Positions 1-8,134 of a stretch of 22,446 bases of DNA are shown piece by piece (position 1 is the first letter of the stretch; each line of letters starts with the position of its first letter). The translations under genes were made by a program, and so were the position numbers. The notes beneath the pieces are model-generated. The model was not told where the DNA came from. It searched no databases and was given only the letters and a program-made list of their open reading frames with translations. This DNA is from Pelagophyceae sp. CCMP2097 (taxonomy: Eukaryota > Sar > Pelagophyceae): the NCBI GenBank assembly GCA_026770575.1, contig MU657657.1:14110-36555 (forward strand). Direction: 5' to 3'.

Positions 1-225
1 GCCCATAGATGAGACCCTATACTCGGACCCCAGACCCTCCGCTCGGCGCCTGGGGCAAAGGCGCCCGCGCGCGAGGCGCCCGAAGAATGACCTCAAAATT
101 GACCTCGCACAAAACTGAATGCTCCAAAAAACTCTATCTCCAGCTGGCGTGAACGCGTGACCAAGTTCGCGCTCGGAGTGTAGCCGGGAGTTGCGGATCT
201 CCGCGTCGGGGCTGCGCGCGCCGGG

Positions 226-756
226 ATGCGGTCGCTGCGCCTCCTCGCGCTCCTGCGGTGGTCGGCCGAGGCGCTCGGCGGCGGCGCGCGCGCCCGGCCC
301 GCGCGCGCGCCGGCGGTCGCGTGTCACGCGAAGCGGCCGCTCTTCTCGTTTGAGGACGGCCGGAACATTGCTCGCGCGCACGGCTTTTCGTCGCGCGAAG
401 AGTACGACGACTACTCGTGCCCCGGGCCGTACCGGCCGCCGCGCGACCCCGAGGCCGCGTACCCGGCCGACTGGGTCTCCTGGGCGGATTGGCTCGGCCT
501 CCCGCTCGGCTTCGACGAGGCGCGCGCCGCCGTGCGGCCGCTGCGCCTCGCGAGCGCCGCCGCGTTCGCTGACTACGTCCGGGTGCCGGCGCCCGCCAAC
601 GACGGCCGCGCGCCGTCGGCGGCGCGGTCGTCGCACGGCGCCGGCTTCAAGCAGCGCGGCGGCGACGTGGCCTGCCCGCGGCTCCCGGCGGCGCCCGACG
701 TCCACTACGGCGCCGCGTGGCGCGGCTGGGCCGACTTTCTCGGCCTCGGCGACTGA
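226..756 (+). CDS. Small protein with two W-x-x-W-x-x-x-LG repeat units
   Basis: A 176-residue intronless reading frame. After a basic, hydrophobic, alanine/arginine-rich leader (about residues 1-35, possibly a targeting peptide) come two divergent copies of one unit. Unit 1 (about 41-94) starts FEDGRNIARAHGFSSREEY and ends WVSWADWLG. Unit 2 (about 95-176) starts FDEARAAVRPLRLASAAAF and ends in LPAAPD then WRGWADFLG. The pattern F-E/D-x-A-R ... P-x-x-P-D ... Y-x-x-x-W-x-x-W-x-D-W/F-LG is one I recall from many algal and protist proteins and from large DNA viruses of algae, sometimes beside integrase or DNA-binding domains. Its biochemical role is not settled to my knowledge. Unit 2 holds a Gly/Ala/Arg-rich insertion at about 125-150, which could be unremoved intron sequence, although the frame stays open through it. 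No function is assigned. The ATG at 226 is the first in frame. Confidence 0.7.
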   Translation: MRSLRLLALLRWSAEALGGGARARPARAPAVACHAKRPLFSFEDGRNIARAHGFSSREEYDDYSCPGPYRPPRDPEAAYPADWVSWADWLGLPLGFDEARAAVRPLRLASAAAFADYVRVPAPANDGRAPSAARSSHGAGFKQRGGDVACPRLPAAPDVHYGAAWRGWADFLGLGD

Positions 757-911
757 CGCGCCCCTTGATGCTTTAAGCTTCCGTCTCAAAGCCTCACCTG
801 GGAGCCTGCTGCGCCGCCTTTGCCGCCGCGCCGCGCCGAGTCGCCGAAATATCCGTGCGGTCCCGGGCCGCGGGGGCGCCGGAAGTCCGGTCCGCCGAGC
901 GCCGGGGGTAG

Positions 912-995
912 GTTTACGCGACGCGTGTCGTGGACGAGCAGGGCGTGGACGAGCAGAGTCAGACAAGGAGCCACAGAGATCGAACGGTTTCCAAG
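912..995 (+). repeat. Dispersed repeat, copy 1 (near-identical to the window's right end)
   Basis: About 83 bases containing the tandem phrase GTGGACGAGCAGGGC / GTGGACGAGCAGAG, followed by GGAGCCACAGAGA and ACGGTTTCCAAG. The same sequence recurs in the same orientation at 22364-22446 with about four substitutions. The match there runs into the window edge, so the true repeat is probably longer. Confidence 0.9.
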
Positions 996-1166
996 GGCAA
1001 AGGACGCCGCGCTTCGAGTAAGCGCACCTAGGCGCGGCGTAGAGACGACGAGCACGGTCCTATAGACGGACGCGATCTGCGTCTCTCGGGCGTCTCTCGA
1101 GCGGGGGTGAAAAACCACTTAATCCAAGAAGCAGCCGAGACTGCACGCGGGGAAGATATTCACGTA

Positions 1167-1235
1167 TCGACGCGTGTCGTGGACGAGCGGAGCAGGGCGG
1201 AGCAGAGCATGGCGTCGACGAGCATTGATAAGGAG
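1167..1235 (+). repeat. Dispersed repeat, degenerate copy
   Basis: Carries CGACGCGTGTCGTGGACGAG followed by AGCAGGGCGGAGCAGAG and then GATAAGGAG. This matches the repeat at 912-995 with small insertions and substitutions. It lies about 255 bases downstream of copy 1 in the same orientation, so the family may be locally tandem. Confidence 0.7.
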
Positions 1236-1301
1236 TCCTCCGCCCGGTTTGGGGGTCCGCAGCCGCCTTCGTCTGTAACTGCCAGGTTCACCCAAAAACT
1301 T

Positions 1302-1321
1302 CTTTTAAATATTTAAAATAG
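1302..1321 (+). promoter_or_regulatory. AT-rich, TATA-like stretch upstream of the de-epoxidase gene
   Basis: A run of A and T containing TTTAAATATTTAAAATA lies about 110-130 bases before the ATG at 1433, in otherwise GC-rich DNA. A second AT-rich tract with TTTTTTAAAGAA follows at about 1346-1358. The position fits a core promoter, but no promoter consensus is established for this organism. Confidence 0.3.
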
Positions 1322-1432
1322 ATCCCGAAAACTCAAGAAAATCTTTTTTAAAGAAGGATCCTCAACGTGTCGCTGAAAAAAATCTAGGCCGCGTCGACGA
1401 GACGGTGGATTGGCGGCACCGCGGCGGCGAGC

Positions 1433-2851
1433 ATGGCCCCTCTGGGTCGGATCGCGCTGTTGCCGACGCTTGTGTTTGCCCTGACCACGCCCACGACGGA
1501 GTTTGGCGCTCGACAGCGGCCGGCGCGGCCGCTGCCCGCCGGCCCGCCGTTGGCCCAGTGGATCCTCGGGGCGGTGGGCCCCGCGCTGGCATCGGTGGCG
1601 CTGCTGCTACCGGCAGCATCCTTCGGCGAGAACGAGCTCGCGGCGCTCGGCGCCAAGGGCTTCGACTCGTCGCTCATCGACACGGAGTGCTTCGCGACGC
1701 GGTGCGCGCTGCCCGCGAAGAGCTGCCTCGAGTCCAACGACTGCCGCAAGGGCATGACGTGCACAGCCAAGTGCCTCGGCGACAACGCCTGCATCACGGG
1801 CTGCTTTGCCAAGTACGGCAACGCGGAGATGAGCGACCTGCTCGAGTGCTCGGTGGAGCGCGAGGGCTGCATCAAGATCGCCATCCTCGAGGGCGGCGCC
1901 GACACCAAGGAGGCGGCGCCCGCGCCGCCGGCGCCGCTCGTGGCCAATTTCGACCCGCAGACGCTCGACGGCACATGGTACAAGGTCATGGGCTGGAACT
2001 CGCGCTACGACTGCTTCGACTGCCAGCGCAACACCTTCGCCGCCGAGCGCGCCGACAACGCGCTCCTCGGGCGGTCGAGCCGCAACTTTGACGTCGACGT
2101 CGAGTTCTCTATGCCGCGGCCGCCGCGCGGCCTCTTCGAGACGGCGGCCACGTCGTACCCGCTGCGCGTCGTCGAGCGCCTCGTCTTCGACGACGCCGGC
2201 AAGCGGCCCCACGACCACCCGCAGGTCATGTCGCGCTTTTCGCAGCGCGCCAACGCGGCCGACGCCGTCGCCGCCGACGCACCCGCCCGGCGGCGGCACG
2301 CCTCGACCGAGGGCCACATGTTCGGCCTGACGTTTTGGGAGAACTGGTCCATCCTCGGCGAGAACGCAAAGGGCGAGGCGCCCTTCAAGTTCGTCTACTA
2401 CACGGGCCGCACAACGCAGAATACGTACGACGGCGCCTTCGTCTACGCGCGCGAGCCGCAGTTGCCCGTCGCGGCCAAGCCGGCAGTGTACGCCATCGCG
2501 CGGCGCGCCGGGCTGCAGCCGGAAAAGTTTTGCCTCGTCAAGAACGACTGCGCCACGTGCTCGTCGACGTTCGCCAAGGCGGACGCGGCGCGCGCGGCCA
2601 CGGACCCGGAGCGCGAGGCCAAGGACCGCGCGCGGTCCAGGGGCCTCTTCATGGGCGCGGCGACGGCTGCCGAGGCGCAGTTCCTCCCCGACGACGAATC
2701 GGGCGCCGACGTGGTCGCCTCCGCGAAGAAGGATCCGCTGCTGCCGGCGTGGCTCGACGACGCGCTCACCGACGTCGGCGACTACCTCGAGAACCCGCAC
2801 GCGACGGCGCGCTGGCTCTTCAACCAGCAGGTTAAAAACACCAACCTGTGA
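1433..2851 (+). CDS. Violaxanthin de-epoxidase-like protein (VDE/VDL family), plastid-targeted
   Basis: A 472-residue intronless gene. VDE-family enzymes remove epoxide oxygens from xanthophylls in the thylakoid lumen during photoprotection. Residues 1-18 form a signal-peptide-like stretch (RIALLPTLVFALT). A basic/proline region and a second hydrophobic segment (about 46-64, ending PAASFG) follow, fitting multi-step import into a complex plastid and its lumen. Residues about 84-145 are the cysteine-rich domain, with ten cysteines (e.g. CLESNDC, CTAKCLGDNAC). The lipocalin-type barrel follows: DGTWYKVMGWNSRYDCFDC (about 179-197) matches the WY...FDCQ start of VDE, and ENWSIL ... FKFVYYTGRTTQNTYDGAFV matches the core that contains YYxGR. 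A cysteine pair near CLVKNDCATC and a charged tail complete it. The cysteine set differs from plant VDE, so a VDE-like (VDL) or VDE-related paralogue is at least as likely as true VDE. The start has A at -3 and G at +4. Confidence 0.9.
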   Translation: MAPLGRIALLPTLVFALTTPTTEFGARQRPARPLPAGPPLAQWILGAVGPALASVALLLPAASFGENELAALGAKGFDSSLIDTECFATRCALPAKSCLESNDCRKGMTCTAKCLGDNACITGCFAKYGNAEMSDLLECSVEREGCIKIAILEGGADTKEAAPAPPAPLVANFDPQTLDGTWYKVMGWNSRYDCFDCQRNTFAAERADNALLGRSSRNFDVDVEFSMPRPPRGLFETAATSYPLRVVERLVFDDAGKRPHDHPQVMSRFSQRANAADAVAADAPARRRHASTEGHMFGLTFWENWSILGENAKGEAPFKFVYYTGRTTQNTYDGAFVYAREPQLPVAAKPAVYAIARRAGLQPEKFCLVKNDCATCSSTFAKADAARAATDPEREAKDRARSRGLFMGAATAAEAQFLPDDESGADVVASAKKDPLLPAWLDDALTDVGDYLENPHATARWLFNQQVKNTNL

Positions 2852-3032
2852 CCATGTGTCGTGGCCGCGCCCCAGCTCTCGAAAGATGAGGGGGTACCGG
2901 ACCACATTGTGCCTTTTAAAGTAACCGTATGTGCAACTCCAAGAAGTACGCCCCGCCCTCTCGAGCTCGAGGCGACGCCGGACCAATCGAGAAGCCTCGG
3001 CAAAAAAAACAAATCTGAAAAATCCGGAAATC

Positions 3033-6000
3033 ATGACGCCGGGTGTGTTCTTACTGGCAGCGGCGGCGGCGCTGCGCGGCGCGATCGCCGATGTGTACTT
3101 GGTGCGTCGCCACCCCGTCGCCTCTGCTTTGCATCGGACGTGTGTCCCCGCAGCACAACCCGCGCGGGTCCAACGACCGCAACTGCGAGCGCAACGTGAA
3201 CCGCAACAATGGCAACCGGCTCTTCGACTCGCAGAACAACGCAAAGGGAGGCTACGCCTGCCCCCGCGCCGTCGGCGGCGAGGACATGCAGGCGCGCGCC
3301 CCTCGCCCCGAAGGCGTCTCACGCGGCGCCCGTAGGACGAGGACGGCGAGGCGTTCTTCAACGGCTTCTCGCAGTCCAAAAAGCTCTACTTCTACGAGGG
3401 CTCCGTCGTCCCCATCGAGTGGACGAACCAGCACGGCTGCGGCAACAATTCTAAGACGAACTGCGAGATCATCATCCAGTACACGTGCTCCGACGCCGCG
3501 GACCCGCAGGTCGACGACGCCTGGCCGTCCCCGCCGGCGTCCCGGGACGCGCGCGCGCGCGCACCGCTGCAAAAAGGGGGGCGCCGTATAACCCCGCGGG
3601 GGACCTCGCCGCGGGGACCTCGCTCGGGAGAGACCCCGCCGCGCGCCTCACCAGGACGACGCAGGTACACGACGTCGAAGAGCGCGGCGACGAACGTCGG
3701 GCGGCAGGCGTTTGCGGCGCGCGGCCACCGCGCGGCGCCGCGCGACGGCATCCCGCGCGACTCGGACGACGACGCGACGGACACGATCCCCGACGACGCC
3801 GCGTCGGCGACGCCCGACACTGCGGAGACGCGCCGCTTCGGCATGCACGAGAGCTTCTCGCACTATGAGCTCTGCCAGCGTACGGAGCGCAACAAGGGTC
3901 TCTACACGGTTTGACGCCAGCGCCAGCGAGGCCTGGACGGGGAACCCGGGAACGGAACGCTGGTCGCGGGAACGACGGCGAAAGTACCGTCAAATGCCGT
4001 CGAATGCCGTCGATGGCTAGTCGCGGGAACGACGGCGAAAGTGCCGTCAAATGCCGTCGAATGCCATCGATGGCCGCCGTAGGCGGACCAGAACGTGCGC
4101 CGCCACGACGCGCGCGGCACACGGCAGAACCCCAACGGCAACCGCCGCGGCCTCGAGTGCCCAGGTGCTGCCCCGGGGGTCTCCTCCTGCCGTAACAAAA
4201 CGGCGTCCCCGCACAGAGGAGCGCGACTACTACCCACACTGGGCGCCGAGCCCGTGGATCGACATCGCTGTGCTGACGAACGACGCCGGCGTTGGCCCCT
4301 GCACGCATCCGACGGACGCCGGGTGCTCGGAGCGCTGCAGATACTACCTGAAGAACTCGCAGAACCGGCACGCTAAGGTGTGTCCTTTGTGTTAAGGGAC
4401 GCTCTGTCGTTGGACGCTAGTCTGACCGAACCCTCTTTCAAGACGACCACGTCTTCGGCCTTTAGTCGTTTTGCGACGTGTCCGCCGGCGCCGACGTGAC
4501 GCTCAAGACGACGAGCGCGGCCTGGACCTCGAACCGGTGGCACAACAACCGCGGCGCCTGCGAGGCCGACGGCTTTGCGTGGCGCAACGTCTCCACGGCC
4601 GACTTCTTCGTCGACGGCCCGGGCTACCCGGCCTGCGCGAGGACACAGTTCTCGCGCGTCAACCAGTTGGGCAACGCCTTTGAGTCTGGCCCGCCGTCGT
4701 CAGACGGCGATCTGGACGACGCGGTGCCGCAGGCTGTCAATTCGAACCGCTTCCTCTGGACGGTGCCCAAGATTCCGACGCCCATGACGGCGGATTACTA
4801 CACGGGCGGGGGCATGGAGCACGCGTACTCGTCGTGCGCAATCCGCATCCGGTACAACATCACGTCGTCGGACTTCCCCGCGTGGCCCGCCGAGGCGCTG
4901 GACCGCGGCCACCCCTGGGCGGACTTGATGGTCGACGAGCGCAACAACTCGCTGTCTGCAAAGGATCCGAGCCCGCACACGCCGCTGACGCAGGACCCGT
5001 ACGTCTACGTCGGCGCCGGTGACGCGGACGGCGACGAGGACCACTTCCTCTCCCTCGCCGTCAACACGAACCAGTACGCGCGCACGTTCCAGGACCGCAC
5101 GTACACGTTTAGCGTGCGCAAGCGGCCCGCCAAAGCGGCGGCGGCGGACAAGCGCAAGGACATGCCGGCCGTGCCCGCTGAGCTTGTGAGCGCGCAGTCG
5201 AGGGTCTTCAACCTCAACGTGCGCGGCAAGCGTGGCAACATCGTGCAGACGTTCCCTGCGGTCGAGTACGACTACTCTCCCAACCAACTCGCCGTCGACG
5301 TCGGAGACGTTGTGCACGTTCAGTGGGGCATGAGCGACTACAACCCGCGCCGCGCCGCGTCCTGGCACAGCAGGACCGCCGAAGCAAGGACGGCGCTCGT
5401 GGCAATGGCGACGACGCAGTCGTGATCAGAGGGCGCGCCGGGGGAGATTTGAAGGCGAAGTTATAAACGCGGATGCCTCCGGAGCGATTCGTCCCACGCT
5501 TAGGCGCCGCGGCTGTAACGACGCCGAGGGCGGGCCGCCGGACCCCAACGACTATAAAACGGCGAGCGCAACAACTCATTGTCCGCAAAGGACCCGAGCC
5601 CGCACACGCCGCTGACGCAGACCCGTAGGCCGCCAACGCGAACCTCAACTCGCGGGCGGACCGCACGAATCTCGTTTTCATGCTCGCCATGGCGGAGAAC
5701 GTGCCCATGGACTCTGCGGGCTACACTGTCGCCGACGCCGCGGCCATGAAGTTTGCGGAAAGGCAGCAGTCGACGGCGGTGGCACTGCTGCTCCACGCGC
5801 CGTGCGCCGGTGCCGACGCGACGGCGGCCGAGGCATCCGAGTGCGTGGCGCTGATGCGGCGCCTCGCGTTCCTGGACCAGCAGTCTGACGGCGGCGCGTT
5901 GGAACTGCGCGGCGGCCTGCCCTGCCTCTCGCGCGCCGAGCTCGACGCTTGGCCGGACAAGGCCTCGGCGGAGAACCACCCGCTCAACTGCGCAAAACTC

Positions 6001-6603
6001 AACGCCAAGCCTTACCCGTACTTCGACGGCGGCGCGCTCGTGGCCCGGCGGCCGGGCATCTACGCGTTTTTCAGCTCGCGCAACAACAACTTTTCCAACA
6101 GGGACCAGACGGGCGTGCTATGTATTCGCGGGCCTGGCGTCGATTGCCCTACGGACGCTTCGTCGGGCGTGCTACAGGACGCAAATCCCATGGTCGCGAA
6201 GAAGGCATCGCTCCTCTCCGAGGCGCAGCTGCAGATCAGCAATTGCATCGACGAGGCGTCGGCCTACGGCGCGTCCAACGCCGAGGGTGCCGCGTCGTGC
6301 ATCCCCGCCACAGCCGACGCGGTCCTCGCCGGCGCGACCGCCGCGACACAGAACAAGGACAACGATGCCCTCGGCGACGGCACCGCGCAGCCCTGCGACG
6401 TCCTCGAGTGGGACGCGCGTTCAGGGCGGTCGAAAACCACGCGCGACGTCAACCTCGCCATCATCCTTCTCTTCGTCGGCATCGCGGGCACGTATGTCGC
6501 CTACTTTTCCTACAACCGCTTCCGCGCGCACCGCGAGCAGAAACTCTTCAAGAAAGGTGACAACTGGAAGTCCAAGAAGACCCAGATGACCGAGATGATG
6601 TGA
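3033..6603 (+). CDS. Conserved type I membrane protein with NPRGSN/LFDSQNN motif, nine exons
   Basis: Proposed exons: 3033-3101, 3154-3270, 3336-3509, 3708-3908, 4083-4164, 4217-4377, 4466-5346, 5504-5561, 5629-6603. They join in frame to about 905 residues. Residues 1-19 are a signal peptide ([19 protein letters not shown]). The mature start is [14 protein letters not shown] ... [13 protein letters not shown], then [10 protein letters not shown] (about 89-98), [11 protein letters not shown] (about 132), [39 protein letters not shown] and [22 protein letters not shown]. From memory these blocks are shared with uncharacterised proteins of oomycetes and other protists, which is how I chose the exons. 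A membrane segment (about 856-876, [19 protein letters not shown]) precedes a 29-residue basic tail, so most of the protein faces outside or the lumen. Function is unknown; an extracellular or endomembrane role is inferred. Introns 7 and 8 are unusual and listed separately. Intron 2 could instead start at 3292 with a GC donor, adding seven residues. Confidence 0.82.
3964..4077 (+). repeat. Two-copy 57-bp tandem repeat inside intron 4
   Basis: The unit starts TCGCGGGAACGACGGCGAAA and ends ATGCC(G/A)TCGATGGC. It occurs at 3964-4020 and 4021-4077 with only a few differences, all within the proposed intron 3909-4082. Each unit itself holds several copies of the short word ATGCCGTCGA. The copies are non-coding in the spliced gene and add most of the length of this 174-nt intron. 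Confidence 0.9.
4935..5002 (+). repeat. Exon 7 segment that is the apparent source of intron 8
   Basis: This coding stretch ([19 protein letters not shown] and flanks) is repeated at 5562-5628 with about six substitutions and one deletion over 68 bases. Here it is in frame and uninterrupted within the long exon 7. Confidence 0.9.
5347..5503 (+). other. Intron 7 of the NPRGSN gene, bounded by an exact 8-bp direct repeat
   Basis: Homology expects ...[14 protein letters not shown]. Removing 5347-5503 as a GC-AG intron gives exactly that. The octamer GCGCCGCG stands at both edges (5347-5354 and 5504-5511), so the 157 bp between behave as an insertion flanked by a target-site duplication. An alternative GT donor at 5419 keeps frame with the same acceptor but leaves 24 extra residues. 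No clear terminal inverted repeats are visible. The octamer is low-complexity in this GC-rich DNA, which weakens the inference. Confidence 0.6.
5562..5628 (+). other. Intron 8: a GC-AG intron that is a mutated copy of exon 7 sequence
   Basis: Exon 8 ends NDYKT and exon 9 starts [17 protein letters not shown], both fitting the protein family. No GT donor in exon 8 gives the right phase, because no codon in the exon frame begins with GT. The only acceptor that clears the in-frame stop TAG is that TAG itself at 5626-5628. A GC donor at 5562 (GCGAGC) restores frame exactly. All 67 bases align with 4935-5002 of exon 7. The acceptor CCCGTAG corresponds to CCCGTAC in the source. Confidence 0.75.
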
Positions 6604-6654
6604 GGCTCGCCAGAGATGTAGCCGCGGACCGCGTTCCAAACTGTTGTCGATAAA

Positions 6655-7948
6655 TTAATCTGTTGCTTGAAAACGTCGCGCGGCCCGCTGGAAGCCGGGC
6701 GGGACACCGCATCGACCCGGGCCCGATTCACGACGCTCGACCTTGATGCTTGCGATTTTGACGCTGCTGCCGCCAGTCGTCGTCGTAATCGCCATCCTCG
6801 CCGTCCCTGTGGCAAAGGCGGCGTGAACTCCGGGGAAGGCTCGATTCCAGACGAGGGGAGGCCACTCGCATTTGTCTCTTGACTGCAAAAAGACGCCGCG
6901 GGAAGACGACACGTCTTCGGCCTTTGAGGCGACGTCGAAGCGTCCACGCCGCGGCGCGCCGCCCATCGTCCGCGCCGCCCCCGCGGTCTTGGGCGGCGAC
7001 GGCGCCTTTGGCGGCGAGGCGGCCTTGAGCTCGAGGGCCGCGCGGGGCGGCCGCTCCGGCTCCTCGTGGTCGAAGAGGTCGGGCCGCTCGTCTGCCGCGT
7101 TGTCGGGCGCGAGCGCCTTTGGTGCGCGCGGCGCCGAGTCCATGAGGCGGAAAAGGTCCTCGAGGTCGGAGCTGCAGGCCACGCCCTCGCCCGCCTCGGC
7201 CTCGAGCGCGTCGAGTGCGGCGTCGAGGCCCGAGAAGTCGAGGCCGCGGGCCGGCTGCGCCGGCGCGTCGTCGTTGGCGGCGCCGGCCGCGGCGGATTCG
7301 GCGAGCGGGTCGAGGCCCAGCGCGTCCGCGGACCCGGGCTCGAAGCGCCGCCGCAGCGTCTCGCGCTGCGCGTCCAGCGCGCGCGTCTCAGCGTCGACCG
7401 CACGGCGCGCCTCGCGCGCCTCGTCTTCGCGCGCCTCGGCCGCGCGCGCCGCGCGCCACGCGTCGACGGTCGGGTCCGCGCCGCCCGCCGTCTCCGCCGC
7501 GCCGCCGAGCGGCGCGCCGCCGCCGAGCGACGTGAGCACGCGTTCAAAGACCTTGTCGCGCGCGGCGCGCGCGGCGCGCGTCCGCTGCCGCTCCTCGTCG
7601 AGGAAGCGCTCCGCGTCCCAGGGCGCCTCGTCGGCGGCATGCGGCGGCGCCGCCACGATTTCCATGGTCGGCGCCGGCGCGGCAGCGACCGACGGCCTCG
7701 CCGGCGCCGGCACCTGCGCCGGCGCGGCCTCGTCATCGCCGCCGAACTCCAGGCGCGCCAGCTCCATGCGGATCTCCTTGGGCGTTGCGCCTGGGGGCGG
7801 CGGCGGATGCACGAGGGTCGGGGACCGTGCATCGACCGAAGCACGACAGAGGCACGACAAGGGCGGACGGACCGCATTCCGTGGCCGCCGCGTCAAAGTT
7901 GTAGGCGTGCCGCCGCACCAGGTCGCGGACGCCGCGCTTCCACTCCAT
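6655..7948 (-). CDS. Alanine-rich coiled-coil protein with N-terminal helix-turn-helix-like segment, two exons
   Basis: On the minus strand, exon 1 is 7948-7873 and exon 2 is 7790-6655, joined through an 82-nt GT-AG intron in phase 1 to give about 403 residues. The start MEWKRGVRDLVRRHAYNF joins TPKEIRMELARLE across the intron. Together they look like a small SANT-like or helix-turn-helix unit, an impression from spacing only. Charged helices follow (about 85-115 and 150-200, rich in Ala, Arg and Glu), likely a coiled coil. A low-complexity region follows, with KAASPPKAPSPPKTAG near 300. I do not recognise the family. The last about 90 codons (after GRFDVASKAEDVSSSRG) have a different composition, and a pyrimidine-rich TTTTTGCAG at about 6885-6893 could be an acceptor, so the C-terminus may be spliced differently. 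It converges with the upstream gene, leaving 51 bases between stop codons. Confidence 0.6.
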
Positions 7949-8134
7949 GGCGCCGCGCGGGGACCGCTGCGGCGCGCGGCGGAGGCGCGGGGCGACGCGT
8001 CAAGGCTCAAGCCGCCGTTTGCAAAAAGTTTGTTTACAACTCGCGTCGTTTTGGCGACATTTGTTCCGGTACTAGTAGTAGTACTAGGCTACTAAAGCCG
8101 CGCGGGGCGGGGCGCGCGTTGCAAACGTTGCGGC
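7949..8134. promoter_or_regulatory. Shared 186-bp divergent promoter region
   Basis: The minus-strand coiled-coil gene starts at 7948 and the plus-strand secreted-protein gene at 8135, so both promoters must fit here. The right half is less GC-rich (TTTGCAAAAAGTTTGTTTAC on the plus strand). A small perfect inverted repeat, GTACTA-gtag-TAGTAC, lies at 8069-8084, about 50 bases before the ATG at 8135. It may be an operator-like site or a 5'UTR hairpin; there is no further evidence. Confidence 0.35.

Larger units (their letters stand above)
757..1432. other. Intergenic spacer with dispersed-repeat copies
   Basis: No convincing gene is seen between the small repeat protein and the de-epoxidase gene. 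Open frames here are short and lack recognisable motifs. The stretch holds two copies of a dispersed repeat (912-995 and, degenerate, 1167-1235). Its last 140 bases are clearly AT-richer than the surrounding coding DNA and probably include the promoter of the gene at 1433. Confidence 0.6.

Noticed and set aside
1107..1316. 69-codon plus-strand frame upstream of the de-epoxidase
   Set aside because: It spans a dispersed-repeat copy and an AT-rich promoter-like stretch and shows no protein features.
3292..3335. Second certain GC-AG intron in the NPRGSN gene
   Set aside because: A GT donor at 3271 gives the same phase and a plausible protein, so the ordinary GT-AG reading is preferred; the GC donor is kept only as an alternative.
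1607..3379. 590-codon open frame on the minus strand over the de-epoxidase gene
   Set aside because: Arg/Ala-rich composition typical of antisense reading in GC-rich DNA; it overlaps a gene with clear VDE motifs and has no recognisable domain.
4478..5425. A separate gene made of exon 7 alone, and another made of exon 9 (5680-6603)
   Set aside because: Neither has a signal peptide or a good start, and both carry blocks of one conserved protein that join in phase with the upstream exons.
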